Shown: one piece after another, positions 21,989-34,006 of the stretch | Layout of the letters: each line of letters starts with the position of its first letter | How positions within the stretch are numbered: the stretch's first letter is position 1 | Assembly: GCA_013420905.1 (NCBI GenBank) | Contig: JAAXNY010000005.1 | Span: forward strand, 2,356,001 to 2,420,000 | Direction: 5' to 3' | From: Collybia mongolica | Taxonomy: Eukaryota; Basidiomycota; Agaricomycetes; Agaricales; Clitocybaceae | Length of the DNA stretch: 64,000 nucleotides | The notes under the pieces: generated by a model | Told to the model about the DNA's origin: nothing | Databases searched by the model: none | The model's input: only the letters and a program-made list of their open reading frames with translations | Position numbers and translations under genes: made by a program

Positions 21989-24900
21989 ATGCCCGCAGAT
22001 TCATCACACCCCCGTCGAACCCCCCGCAGGACCACAATTGACGAAGAAACTGACGTTAGCGCGAGGCGTGCTCGAGGTGAAGTAAGCCTGACCCCCTGGC
22101 CCAGCGGTATCCCAACTTCTACTTATCTAATTCAAGATCTCTTGCGCCGAATGTCGAAGGCATGTGCCAGATTTTCCTCTATCCTTGCCGCTCATCATCC
22201 TCACAGGCTCAAACTCAAATGTGACAAGAAGTTACCGTGCAACTCGTGTAGTAAGTGGTTTCTCAGCGACCCGAATATCGTTGGTAAACACTTACAATAC
22301 AGCTCGTCGTGGTTGCCCCTCAATATGTCCCAATGGTAGTCTTTCAACTGGACAAGGAACAAGGTCCGTTGGTTCTCCATGTCAACCCTCACTTGATATC
22401 TAAACCATACTAGATTCGTCCTTGCCGACACCACTCAACTGCACGCTAAGGTCAGGGAAATGGGCCAAAGGATCCGCCAATTAGAAGATGCTTTAGCAAT
22501 ATTTCAATCGGGTGTATCCAGCGAGACTCACCCATTACTTCGAGATGAACTTCTTTCAATTAAGTTTGGTCCAGATAAAGGATATTCCCTCGAAACAGAA
22601 GAACCTCCACAGGAACCCTTCGTTAATTCGATCGATGCTCTTGGCACATTGACCATCGGGGATCGCGGCGAAGTAAAATATTTTGGGCGTTCAGCTGGAT
22701 CGGAGGTACGTGACCGATATCTTGAACGTGCCTAACGCCTGATTTGATGAAACTGCCAATTTTTAATTCTAAAGACTCTATTCTTGGTATGAAATCACTC
22801 CTCGTGTCCTTCCCCCAAACTCATCCTGTTGTCAGGCTGGCGCAGAATTAGATATGTCATCAATGGAAAGCGATGAGGTTCCCCAACTTTCCTTGGAGAT
22901 CGCCCGGCTTTCTAATGCATTCCCCTTTGGTGCTGAAGGAAATGTGGATAGGGCGATGGATTTGCTGTTCAGCCATCTTCCTAGCCAACCTCGAGCTTGG
23001 TCGTTATGCGAAACATATATGGAACATGCAGCATGGGTATTCCGGCCATTGAAGAGGGATGAGATTGTAAATGACGTACTGTCACCTATTTATAAAGCGC
23101 AAAAAGAGCGACAAGCGTCTGGCTCAGCCCCCACCTTCAATATATCATCACACAGGCTTGCTGTTTTATTCCTGGTCTTCGCTCTCGGTGCCCTCGTTGA
23201 CCTTACTCTAGAACCTTGTGAGTCTTCGTCTCCCTATAATACTACTATATATATTAAATTACTTTCTAGATAATACAGAGTCTGAGACTTTCTATCGTCT
23301 GAGTCGTGCATGCCTATCTCTACGTTCAGTTTTCGACTCTCCTGAAATAGCAACCGTTCAGGCGGTCGTTCTCATGGCAGCATATCATGGAATGGGAAGC
23401 AAGAAATACACAATGGATAGTTCCGTAAGCTGTGAGCCTTTTCTCTGCACGCCGGACTAACACACATGCATAGTGGGCTTTGATATCACTGGGAGCAAAG
23501 TTGGCGCAGAGTGTAGGAATCCTTTTACCACCCCGAAACTTTGCTGAAAATCATTTGATAGATTGGTCTCCGTCCGTGTTTCATCTCACCCCCCTAGGCC
23601 ATAGCATTGACAAACGTGTTTAGATCGCGATAGCGCTAGATTCAATATGGACCCCCAAACCGTCCAGCGCCGCAGGGGATTGTTTTGGGAGTTATTCTCT
23701 GCCGAATTATTCCATGTACGTGTCACTCTGTACTATGGCGTGGATCGGAATTGATCAGACCCTAGAGTCTCGCCATTGGTCGACCTCCATCCATACGTCT
23801 GTCCTATATAGACTGTGAATTCCCAACCGACGATGAAGCTACTCTTGACAAAAGCGGGCGGGCACTAGTCGGATGTACGTTGGGCTGAGAAATTAGTGCC
23901 GCTCTATCTTAAAATTTGGAATTTCTAGATTATCGATGGAAATATGAATTTACTAAGGAGATATTCTCTACTGTAACGGAGTTAACGCTTACAGCAGAAC
24001 CTCCTCAGTACCAAACAGTCCTCGAATTAGATCGCAAAGTCCGCGAGAAAACTCTGCCGTCACATCTCAATGTCTTCATGAGCCCCGAAGATGAGCACTG
24101 TACCCCATCAGTATACATGCGTGGATGCTTGCTTGGGCAATATCGCTCCGTCAGTGCGTAAGATGTCTCATCATCTTCGCCGGCTAATTTTCTTCAAGCG
24201 TTACTGTATATACATCGTAGTTTCTTCGCACAAGCAATGCTAGACCATCCCGTGAATCCCCTGCGGAGCCCTTACGCACCATCGTTCCTCGCTGCTTATC
24301 GATGTGCTTCGGGAGTCATTAAGTCCAATCTTAACCATTTTGACAGGTTTCCAGATCTCTGTTGTCGGTGGTATAATATTTGGACACACCGTATGTTATC
24401 CATTCCTCGATTTCGATCCTCGCACTTAATTTTTCTTAGTTTTCTCTGCTGCAGTCAGTCACCTTCATTCTTGTCGCCTTTCTTATTGTTTGATTTTCTA
24501 GCAGATCATTGTGGGCTGTATTGTTACACGGTCTCCCTCCTCTAGCATGGCCTCCAGTGCATTCATTGAATTAGGCCTTGCTTGTGACTTGTTTGAGAAG
24601 GGTGCTATTCACTCACGTCGGGCACGCAGTGGTCTAGTAAGCCTGTTCGTTATTGCCCTTCAGCAGATCAGCAGAGATACACCCCCTCAGGCCCTTCTTC
24701 GCAAACTTCGGCAGAAAGCATTCCAAGTTTACTCCCAATTTCGGAGTGGTAACTCGCCGCCGACTGTAATACTATCAGTTGGAAAACCCGACTATGGAGA
24801 CGATGAACTTGCATTGTTTGGTGGACAAACGCGAGTGCTTGTGAGCAAACTCTTGTCAAGCAGAACGAAGAATCGATCGGTCACTTCTCCGCAACCTTCC

Positions 24901-25410
24901 ATCTCAGGTTCCATCGACACCGAATTGAAACCCTTCTTGAGCGAACACACGCCTGACGTCCATCCATCCTTGGTGGAATACCTTTCTATGTTTCCAATCG
25001 ATTATTCTAATACAAACCCTCAATCCCCCTCGTCTCTCTTTCCCCTTGAGGCTCCGGCTCCTACTTTCTCTCTCCATGGACACATGGCCAGCTCGGAGTA
25101 CCAGAAAATCCTTTCACCTTGGGAAACTTCGACATCTGTCTTCACGCATCCTCCGGACTCACCCTCAAACTATTCCGATAATCCGCCACTATTCGCTCAC
25201 CCTACGTCTGTACCCATTGGTCCAACCGCTCAATACGGCGGATTTATCAGGGAAAACAGCTCTCCGGAGAGTAATCTCACCGACCTTGGAATGATGATGG
25301 CTGGTGATTCTGGTATGGACGAACAGTGGATGTCGTTTATGCGAGACTCTGGTTTATTGGAAGGAAACATGAATCATTCAGGACTGTACGGTGGATCAAC
25401 ACAGACATAG
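21989..25410 (+). CDS. Zn2Cys6 transcription factor with fungal_trans domain
   Basis: Gal4-type zinc-cluster regulator. After a basic, disordered start (MPADSSHPRRTPRRTTIDEE) the zinc cluster is built from three exons: SCAECRRLKLKCDKKLPC, then NSCARRGCPSICPNG. A leucine-zipper-like linker (TQLHAKVREMGQRIRQLEDAL) follows. The central fungal-specific domain is recognisable: HLPSQPRAWSLCETYMEHAAW, FLVFALGALVDL, ALISLGAKLAQSIGLHRDSARF and RRRGLFWELFSAELFHSLAI. The last exon (from about 24530) has SGLAILQQISRDTPPQALLR-like helices and a Ser/Pro-rich tail ending about 50 residues after a Met/Gly/Asp-rich patch. The zinc-cluster coding sequence is split by a GC-AG intron at 22160-22206. Target genes cannot be told; the neighbour downstream is a trans-sulfuration enzyme. 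Confidence 0.9.
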
Positions 25411-25617
25411 TATATGCAAACTGTTCCAATGTTTTGTTCTATCAATGAATAATTATCAGGACTTACATAATTTCTACTGTTTGATGTACGTCCGTTGCTG
25501 TATTCTTTTTGTATGACCATTCGTGTTATTTGATACTGTAACCCTCAAAACCTTCATTCAGAATTGTCTCCTATAATTGCGCCATATTTGATAATCATGC
25601 TCCGAGAAATCTTTTAC

Positions 25618-25665
25618 GAGTCTCCTGACTCGGGGTAGTCAGGGACATTCACACAGGTGACTCAT
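25618..25665. promoter_or_regulatory. Gcn4/CpcA-like AP-1 sites upstream of the PLP enzyme
   Basis: A perfect TGACTCAT lies at 25658-25665, 79-86 bp before the start codon of the trans-sulfuration-type enzyme. Half-sites GAGTC (25618-25622) and TGACTC (25626-25631) form an imperfect palindrome just upstream. TGACTCA is the known core of the general amino acid control factor Gcn4/CpcA, so control by amino acid starvation is a reasonable inference for this gene. Confidence 0.55.
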
Positions 25666-25681
25666 AAAAACGGTAACATTA

Positions 25682-25687
25682 TATAAA
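25682..25687 (+). promoter_or_regulatory. TATA box
   Basis: TATAAA inside ATTATATAAAGTA, 57-62 bp upstream of the ATG at 25744 and 16 bp downstream of the Gcn4-like site. The spacing fits a short fungal 5' leader. Confidence 0.5.
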
Positions 25688-25743
25688 GTACGCGGCGTGT
25701 TCCTAAGTGTTCTTCCTACCCAAGCGCTTCAGTTTGGGTTATC

Positions 25744-27598
25744 ATGTCACTTAAAGGTGGAAATTTGAATGGAACTACTCTCGTTCATGGTGATGCCAAA
25801 GCCGTCGCCAACAATGGGCCGGAAGTTGGCCCTTCCATTTCGGTCACTACCAGTGAGTCTCAGGTTCTCCTGATAATTTTTGGGACAAGAGACTTACAAG
25901 TGTTACAGCTTTTCGGCAACCAAGCCCTGTTGACGATGTGGCAGGCTCACTGGCCAGCAGTGGTGTCGATTTTCGGAACCCACCCAGACATGTCTATTCT
26001 CGATATACCCAACAAGTGAATACAAGGGCAGAGCATATCCTCAGTCAGATCAATGTAAGTTATTGTTGAGCAATATGCCAGTCATATAGAATGTGAATGC
26101 CCGAATCACAGGAGGGATATGCCCTTACTTACTCTTCCGGTCTGGCCGCAGCTTATGCGGTACCTTTTTTCCTATCCTTTATATGCCCTTCTCAGTGTTT
26201 TTCCAAGGCCCTTGTGCATTACAGACCTAAACGAATTGCCATTTCGGAGGGTTACGTTGGCTGCCATGCCACCATTGCTGTCTATGTACAGACTAAAGGA
26301 GTGGATGTAGGCCTTATAGGCTTGGATGATGAATATAGGTCTGGGGACCTTATTTGGCTCGAGACTCCGTTGAACCCGACGGGAGAGTCAAGGTAAGTTC
26401 TGTTCGACCGCCCATCCTATCTAGCCATTCATCCAGAGCTACAGAGATATTAAATACTACTCTGACAAGGTCAGTTACCGATGTTGACCTTCAGCATCTG
26501 ACAGTTTTCTCTATTCAAGGCCCATAAAGTTGGCGCGAAGCTCATAATTGACTCGACTTTTGGACCGCCACCTTTGCAATATCCATTCAGATTCGGTGCC
26601 GACTGGTATGTGCCAACTAAATATTGTGTGTGCTAGGTTGTTGACGTATAGCACAGCATTTTGCACTCTGGTAAGTGGACGGTCGTCATGCCCAATCTGA
26701 ACCTTTCATTCTCATGGATAATGTAGGGACAAAGTATTTCGGAGGTCATTCTGACCTTCTCTGTGGCGTGCTTGTCGCAAAAACATCAGAAGAATGGGCT
26801 GAGGTCCGTACCATAATTTATTGGGTGCAGTCTGGTTGACATGTCGAACTCTCCAGCTACATCATGACCGAACCTATTTAGGAAGTACAATGGGGTCGCT
26901 TGAAGCATGGCTCTTGCTACGATCGCTTCGAACCCTTCATCTCAGGATCCCACGCCAATCCTCTTCGGCGACAACACTGGCCCAATGGCTCTACGCTATT
27001 TCTACCACTCCCGTTGGCAAAGCCTATGATGACGTTCCCGGTGGTGTCCTTGTTAAAGTCTGGCATTCTTCTTTACAGCCGAAGGACGCCAGGGGATTTG
27101 AACCGAAACAACAGATGAGAGGGGGGTGGAATGCTACGTTTGCTATCCAGGTTCGACCGAGGCTTCTTTCTTCTATCGATGGCCCTTGATGCCTTCTCAG
27201 TTCGCTAAACCGGAGTATGCACTACACTTCCCCCACCTTTTGCAGTATTTCGTGGTGAGACTCAAGCACATTCACGTCAAGCCTTAACTTTGCTGACCTC
27301 TGAATGTTGAACAGCCAGCCACAAGTCTTGGAGGTATTGAATCCCTGGTAGAACACCGTTTACAGAGTGACCCTGGGGCGGATCCTCTCTTGGTTAGGCT
27401 CAGTATTGGTGTCGAAGAAGTCAAAGTAGGACGCGGTTTTGTCAGGTCGGTCTGAACTAACAACTCCTTCCCTTTTAGGATCTCCAAGCCGATTTGCGCC
27501 AAGCACTGCAGAAAGTTGTTAAAGTGAGACCCCTGCCATAACTCAGATTTCACAATTCAACTATTTACTGCCTATTGTAGGTAAAGGCAAAACTGTGA
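25744..27598 (+). CDS. Cys/Met metabolism PLP-dependent enzyme (cystathionine gamma-synthase-like)
   Basis: Fold-type I PLP enzyme of the trans-sulfuration family. The start [20 protein letters not shown] resembles the family's TRLVHAD segment. Further on are [40 protein letters not shown], the conserved [33 protein letters not shown] (Asp that pairs with the PLP ring nitrogen) and the PLP-lysine motif [18 protein letters not shown]. The C-terminal domain has [12 protein letters not shown] and [20 protein letters not shown], ending VKVKAKL. About ten introns. This shape matches the group around yeast YHR112C and YML082W rather than classical Cys3 or Str2, so the exact reaction is left open. 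The Gcn4-like site upstream supports a role in sulfur amino acid metabolism. Confidence 0.87.
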
Positions 27599-27802
27599 AA
27601 AGGCTGCCGGAGGACAAAGATTCGTAGTGGATGCTGGAAAAGAAAGCGAGCTGTATCTAAATAGAAAAGGAAATAACTGGATTCAAGTTTTGTGTGATGT
27701 CGGAGAGCGGATGTAAATCTCGTGTCCTCAAATGACCGCGGAGATTGAACTGTTCTTTCCACATCCTTTCTACTATCCAAGTCTTTTCACCTTTATTTTT
27801 CC

Positions 27803-29341
27803 ATGCCTCGCACCCAATTGCCGCCTTCAAAGCGTCTTTATCTGCGAAGTAGGTTTTCGCTGATTTTCATTTGCGGGTTCATTTGTCTTTACGCCCTACA
27901 GACCTCCCAAGATACGTTAATGAGGAGACACTTTTAAAGGTATGGCTACGCTCAGCTTCCATAATATTATCGTTACTATCGATTGATATTTCGGCTTTAT
28001 AGCATCTTTCTAGCTATGGGAAAATAGTCGAAGTCAAAATAATACATGGTGAGCCTTTGAGCCGTGGAAGACTAAGATTCCTAAGTCTCATCGGTCGACC
28101 GCGAAGATTATGCGTTTGTACAGTTTGATTTGGAGCAAGTATGCTGGATATGCAGAGCCTCCCGAAAACTGGAAACTAATTTTTTTTTCCAGGACGCCCG
28201 AGATGTCGTGGAAACGTTTCGATCCCAACCCTTTCTCGGTCAAGGTAAAAACCCATAACTCACCGATTCTCACCTGGGTATTCTCATACTGAATTGTCAG
28301 CAATTATCGTTGAGTTTGCTCGTCCCTTGCGCAAGGACATATCACTGTTTGGAGCAGATGTCAGTATCGTGCCCAGGTTGGTTTTGTGCACACATATAAC
28401 AACACGTCGAGGATGACCCGTCGCATATGATTAGATCTGCTCCTGCAAATGTACAATCCCGATACCCTATCGTCGTCACCAACATTCCCAGAAGAGTCCG
28501 GTGGCAGGTATATTTTGAGCCAAAATTCTGGCATTGCCGTTGTATTTACCTTCCTCACTCCTCACAGGAACTCAAGGATTTTGGCAGAATAACAGGTGCA
28601 CTCGTTGCTTATTGTGATCTAGACAAGAAAAGACGTGGAAGAGGGTCAGTGGCTTTGTTACGTCCTGGAACTTTATTTCACAGTGCTTGTTGGTTATCGA
28701 CAGATTCATAGAGTATTTTTCAAAGGAAGACGCTCGTAGAGCTATTCAGGACCTGAACGGCAGACTACTGGGAGGAAAGCCTGTAACAGTATCAGGACTG
28801 CAAGAGGTATAATTCTCTTTTAGGGTTCTCGACACACGGTCAATAAACCTGTTCGCCGTGACAGTCTTATTCTCGAGGTCATCGCCCTCGTTCTCGATCG
28901 CCAGAGCGGTGCGAGGAATCCAATCGCCAACAATCGCCTTCTCAATACAGTGGCCACTCTGCCCCTGCCAATCTGTATAAATCAGACGACCATTGCTACC
29001 ACGAGTCACCTCCGAATTACAATTACCGCAATTCACCTTTCTCATACCATTGTTCACAACATCAATCTTTGAGGTATTACCCGAGCCCTCCGCTCTCTTC
29101 GCCCACCGAGCGCGTGAGCGTCCCGGAACCTCCTGTCCATTATCCTGCTACTACATATCGGCCGACCGAAATTGCGTACTATGATACCGAAGAACAATAC
29201 GATTACGCCGGCCATTCAATGCGCCTAGATTCTTGGAAATACGATTACGACTGTGAATACAACTACCAAAAGTACGATCCCCACCGGGAACCAGAACGTC
29301 CCCTCCAAATAGAAATGGGATATTATCCGCATCGTCATTAA
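27803..29341 (+). CDS. RNA-binding protein with two RRMs and an Arg/Ser-Tyr-rich tail
   Basis: The first RRM is assembled from four small exons: RLYLRDLPRYVNEETLLKHL, SSYGKIVEVKIIH, then DREDYAFVQFDLEQDARDVV and a following IIVEFARPLRK (RNP1 is DYAFVQF). After a spacer a second RRM reads YPIVVTNIPRRVRWQ, ELKDFGRITGALVAYCDLDK, GFIEYFSKEDARRAIQDLNG, KPVTVSGLQE. The last intron (ends at about 28861) leads to SYSRGHRPRSRSPERCEESN and a Tyr/Pro/Ser-rich tail that finishes YYPHRH. This layout fits an SR-type splicing or mRNP factor; the precise orthologue is not clear. The ATG at 27803 gives MPRTQLPPSKRLYLR. Possible further coding exons follow the stop (see findings). Confidence 0.82.
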
Positions 29342-29749
29342 GCACATTAATATTCGGGTGTTTTTCTGATGTTTTCCTTTTTTTCTTTGACAGATCTGAT
29401 GAGGTGTCTTACAGGTTCATCACATTGTTCTGGCATCACAAACTTCCTCATATTCGATAAGTAAGTTTACTATATTTTAAGGATGTGGTAGGGTGATGTT
29501 AATAATGGCCGTCTGACCAGGTGCGACGACTGGCATCTAGACTCATTTCCCAGCAATATCACCAGTGATTCGCCCCATGGGGCCAACATTTCTCCAAGCA
29601 GTAGCATCTCCTTTTTCGATATTTCATACACACATCATAGGCATCCTGGTCCACGCATTCCCAACTCAGATTATTCTTCGCACGCAACGAAAGTCGAGAG
29701 CCTCAAGGGTTCGGTAGTAAATTGTAAGATTAGTGCACGGCATAATGTA
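29342..29749. other. Intergenic stretch with possible extra exons
   Basis: Lies between the RRM gene stop and the LOA1 stop (convergent). A plus-strand frame from about 29394 that crosses a canonical intron (GTAAGT at about 29461 to CCAG at 29520) stays open for about 100 codons, but it lacks any recognisable domain. It may be 3'-UTR with chance openness or an alternative 3' end of the RRM gene. Confidence 0.35.
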
Positions 29750-31221
29750 TTACTTTCTCTGTCTCCGATAAAACTCCAAAAAACTTGCTTTCTCTTCCCA
29801 TCCCATGCCTGTCCTCTTTATTTTACCAATCTGAGCAATTAGGGCAGCACAAGCCTCCGTGAGTGGATCGTCGCCTGCTGATCCCGTGATAACTTCGTTG
29901 GCCATAAACAGTGGAGAGCTTGGAGAATCCGCGGGTGCGAGCAGCCGTATGGAAATCGTCGGGGGAGTAAAGGACGAGGCGAGAGTAAAAATGTGGGGCA
30001 AGGGATTTAAGACGTTTGATGGTATAGGTAGAGCCAATGTTGGAGCGAGAGAAGTTGGTGGGTCATATCTGGGTGGACACATAATGTGGTCATAAATTCG
30101 ATAGCGGGAGTGAATGAGCAACCTACCGCACACACATAACGAATATTTGGTAGTTTTTGACTGGAATTTTTTGGTTAAAAACGCTCGAGAAACGCAGCAT
30201 TCCTCTTCCATTGGTCGTAGTACATTCGGGGAATACAACCAGCGGTCGATCGGCTTTGTTCCTGATGTCTTCTAAAGAGCGGGGGGCTGGAGGGAGAGAA
30301 ACTTCGAATGGTGGCACCTGACCAGTTGAACGGAGTATGGAAAAAAGGGAGACTTCCTGAAATCCAGTGATGGAGATGCGGGTAGTCGCTATTTTGCTGG
30401 GGGACTGTATGTTGGCAGACCCAGTTCCTGTGCGACGACCAGGTGTATAGGTGATCGGAGTCGATGCCGTGGAGGAATCGGAAGGTGCTTTGATATCCTC
30501 ACACACCGGTAATACAAAGATGGGATTAAAACTATGGCGAGGGTGTTAAGTGCGTGTACAGTTAAAGGGATTATACGTACCGGAATGCTAGCCACAGCAA
30601 CTCAATCCATGATACCCAATTGGACACAATGATATCGCCTCCTCGGGGACTCCATGATTGGTTTTTGTGTTGGCCTCTCCTATGGAAATGATAACTGTTA
30701 TGATTTCGTTCCGGGATGTGACTCTAACCGAAACCTACCCTCGTTTCCGCGTAACGTTTTCCTCTGGGATCCAGAATAACCCGAGTATCAACAAAGCGGT
30801 ACGAGAACATAGTGACATGAGGAGATGTGAGATGACGCGGTGCAGAGTGGGTATTGGGACCTGAGGATGTGAGAGGAATGGATGGCTTGAATATCGAAAT
30901 AACCTCACGAGTAATGTGCACAATCCGGGAACGAAAACGAGGTATATGGGAACAAGGAGAAGGATGAGTACAGTCCGTACAAGGCCAATCATAAGCCTCA
31001 ATGGCAGAGTGGCTTGGGCTAGAAGATCGGACCCGAGTGGTGGAACGGGTGTGAGGAACGGCTAAAGGGAAAGTGAAGGTGAGCGATGAATACAAGATAA
31101 AATTTGGCCCACATCTCACTTGAATACCTGTGCCAGGATCCTATGGTTTTGAATTTAAGTTTTGAGAAGATTAAAAGACAGTTGAAAGCTACTCAACCCG
31201 ATAAGCACTGAACTTTTCCAT
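29750..31221 (-). CDS. LOA1: Lysophosphatidic acid acyltransferase, Loa1/Vps66 type
   Basis: Membrane acyltransferase of the PlsC/LPAT superfamily; yeast Loa1 makes phosphatidic acid at the ER and lipid droplets. Exons give MEKFSAYR, DPGTGIQ, then PFLTPVPPLGSDLLAQATLP and a hydrophobic helix (LRLMIGLVRTVLILLLVPIY). Next come RGQHKNQSWSPRGGDIIVSN, WVSWIELLWLAFRFNPIFVL and the acyltransferase block III motif PLVVFPECTTTNGRGMLRFS. The C-terminal exons read YDPPTSLAPTLALPIPSNVL and end EKASFLEFYRRQRK. The start GTGIQPFL and the FPECTT(S/T)NGR motif mark this fungal branch; the usual Gly after FPE is Cys here. A longer loop than yeast, about residues 185-270, is Ser/Thr-rich. Confidence 0.85.
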
Positions 31222-31381
31222 AACACAAGTTTTTTGAAAGGACCTTTTGAATATTTACATTCATAATAAATGGCTCAGAAGGTGGTAACACGTGATGTTG
31301 ATGGCATTCTTCTGATCGAGGCACGCGTCACCTCGAACCGAACGGTCACTGCCAGTGTGCAACCTACTCACCCCATTCACC

Positions 31382-32618
31382 ATGGCTGCAAAAGCAATCG
31401 CGTGTTCCATTCCCGTCATCAAACAATATACTGCGCTCGTCTATCGACGTTACAAGGAGCTCCATGTCTTTGGCAAGGTAAAATCTCTATAATTGCGAGT
31501 TAGCATTGGAATCAACCATATGCAGCTTTTCATCTGGCTAGTTATATTATTTTATATCTGTACAGGTACATGAACAATATCATGGCTCTCAGCAACCACT
31601 GACTTTTTTTTGAAGCTGTCCTCATTATAATCGTAACACCGAGTCGAATTGCCCAATACCTCTATGACCATGCTCGTATGCTAGCTGGAACTAGATTCGG
31701 ATGGCTTGCTCTCGCTGGTGCTATCGGTGAGCTGAACGTGACCACATCGGCCTACTCTCAATGTGCTCATATCGCCTAGTCTTTATATCGTTCCCCCCTC
31801 TCGTCGGTCATACTACATTGGTGTCCTTGTGCGGATTTGCGTACGGCATGAAGGGATTTTACATCGCTTCTTCTGCGTCTGTCGTTGGCTCTGCTGTTGT
31901 GTTCGTTGTCCTGCGCTTCCTCCTTAGCCATCGCCTCCGGCAGTGGTCAACTCGAAATGAGAAATGGCAAGCTTTGGAAGCGGTCGTGGTGAGTCCACAT
32001 AAAACGAGGATACTGGACATCACTTTGACTCTCGTTACAGAAGGCGAAAGGATTACCTTTAATCATTTTGATTCGAATTTGTCCTTTCCCGCCGTGGGTC
32101 TACTCCAATTCCCTTTTCGCAGTGAGTGCCTTTTTACACAGTCCCATACTTCATTGATGTATACCCACAGTCCATCGAAGCTGTAAAGCTATGGCAATTT
32201 GTGACCGCGACGTGCTTCGTCTCTCCTAAACTTGCCCTCCACGTCTTCATTGGTTCGAAGATTGCGGCCCTATCTGATGGTGACCAACGCAGTCATATGG
32301 ACACTCGTACGGTTGTTTCCCTTTACCAACTCAGGATGGTCTCATTCTTGTTTCTAGGCACGAAGGTTATCAATGGTCTCCTTATAGCGGGAGGAATAGT
32401 CGTTGCAATATTTACGAGCTGGTAATGCAATCGTTCAAGTATTCTGCTGCCCATTGATAGTCCATAGGCTGGTATACACTTTGGTCCAAAGACATATAAA
32501 GAAGCTTGAAGGAATCCCACCCGAAATTGACGAGTTGGCCGCAGAAGCAATCGAAGACTTCGGCGAAGAGGAACCACTATTAAGGCCGACCTCGCCAGAC
32601 CTCTTCAACCGTGTATAA
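31382..32618 (+). CDS. TVP38: TVP38/TMEM64 (VTT domain) Golgi membrane protein
   Basis: Multi-pass membrane protein of the DedA/VTT superfamily, found in Tlg2-positive Golgi vesicles in yeast. Start MAAKAIACSIPVIKQYTALV; then helix LFIWLVILFYICTAVLIIIV with TPSRIAQYLYDHARML. Next is the VTT core FISFPPLVGHTTLVSLCGFA, YGMKGFYIASSASVVGSAVV and LSHRLRQWSTRNEKWQALEA, then GLPLIILIRICPFPPWVYSN and the loop LFASIEAVKLWQFVTATCFV. A last helix (INGLLIAGGIVVAIF) precedes an acidic tail with EEEPLLRPTSPDLFNRV, which carries a dileucine-type sorting motif. Five or six introns. An ATG at 31270 is in a different frame and lacks the family start. Convergent with UFE1. Confidence 0.9.
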
Positions 32619-32725
32619 CTACAGTCAACCTATACTATACTTCAGGGTTCGTGTTTACCACTACAACATTTTGGACAAATCCAATAGGGGTATACAAGAT
32701 AGTATGTCTAGTCGTCTATAGAGAC

Positions 32726-34006
32726 TCAGTAATAATGTAAGAAAAGTAAACTCAGACTCGCTCCAATGAGGAATACAAGTATGAACACTCGACCATCTTT
32801 GGCCCTCCGTTGCGCCTCTTTCAGTTGAGTATTCCCTTTGTCTACAGTGGACGTCGTTGCGATAGCATCTTCGTACAGTTGGTCCGTCAGCTCGGTCTGT
32901 CTCGCCAAATGCGTGACTAGTTCCATTTGCAAAGCGCTGATGTCCAGAAGCCGCGACTCTGCTTGTTGGACCGATTCCAGGGTATCTTGCACTGTCCTCA
33001 GAATGTTGGCATTTTCAGTTTCAAATTGCAGAATCTGGGAGGCAGAAAGTTCAATCTCATCATCTTCATCCTCTGATGGTAGGAGCGTGTTGTTGGATGA
33101 TGTTAGCGTGTAATGTGGGTCGTCTGAAGAAGGGACACCAATGGCGGCAGCAAGTAAACTCGTCGATGCGTCGCTCAACCAGTTACCACCACTGTTCCTC
33201 GATTCTTCAGCAAATGATGAGGTGATCTTCGTTCCCATATTCAAAATCTCCCTGGTAGCTCCAGACCCAAGTGTTCGCGTCCTCTCCAACTGTCTTTTTA
33301 CACGTTCTTCCTGCATCTCTTTCTGCGATTGGCTCGCCTCTGCAAGACGCCGGCTCAGGTACCACGTGATGCTGGAGTGGTGAGCTGCTAAGAAGTCTGA
33401 AGACATTGTTGATGAATCTTGCCGCAGTCGGGCTGGCAGCAAGCGGGCTAAAGGATTTGTTTTCCTTGCAACGAGTTCAGCACGTCCTATATAAAGAATG
33501 GTGGGTCGGAGATCAGACTGGGGTGTGGAGGAAGGGTCGCACGCTTTTCCAGGGCTTCCATCTCTTTCACGCGGTCTGCGCATCGAGTCAGAATGACACG
33601 AGCCTGCATGTCAATCTGGTCCCGCTCTTCGTTTGTTAAGTGTCGGATTCCAGCCCACAATGGGTCGCTGTCCTTTAAGTCTAGAGTTCTCGATGCTTGC
33701 CGGACCAGTGGGGCATTCCAAGAATCGACACTCAAGTACGGTTTTCGAATGTTAGCCAGCATTTGTGTCAAAGTATTGATATGGTTGAGCTGTTGATGTA
33801 TTTAGCGGGAACATGACTGCAAGGCAAGTGCAACGTACAATAACATACGCCTCTCTTATATACTCTTTCCCAATGTGAACTTCCCCGTCACGCCCACTCT
33901 CATGCTGGATGAATTTGGCCAATTTCCGGCGTTTTGCATCAGGAAATTCGCGCTCTTTTTCTCGCATAACGTCCCGGAAGTCCCTTGTACGGTCGCTTGA
34001 CGGCAT
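32726..34006 (-). CDS. UFE1: ER t-SNARE, syntaxin 18 / Ufe1 type (Qa-SNARE)
   Basis: SNARE for retrograde Golgi-to-ER vesicle fusion. The start MPSSDRTRDFRDVMREKERE matches the Ufe1/Stx18 N-terminus, followed by AKRRKLAKFIQHESGR and the N-terminal domain segment KPYLSVDSWNAPLVRQASRT, LTNEERDQIDMQARVILTRC. The SNARE helix runs from ENANILRTVQDTLESVQQAE through DISALQMELVTHLARQTELT to KEAQRRAKD, directly followed by the tail anchor VFILVFLIGASLSLLFLHYY. Two introns only. About 400 residues, as in other fungi. With VTI1 and TVP38 nearby it adds to several trafficking genes in the window, though no operon-like linkage is implied. Confidence 0.9.

Noticed and set aside
31270..31503. Plus frame starting at 31270 as the start of the TVP38 gene
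   Set aside because: It is in a different frame; the in-frame ATG at 31382 gives the family N-terminus and the expected first intron.
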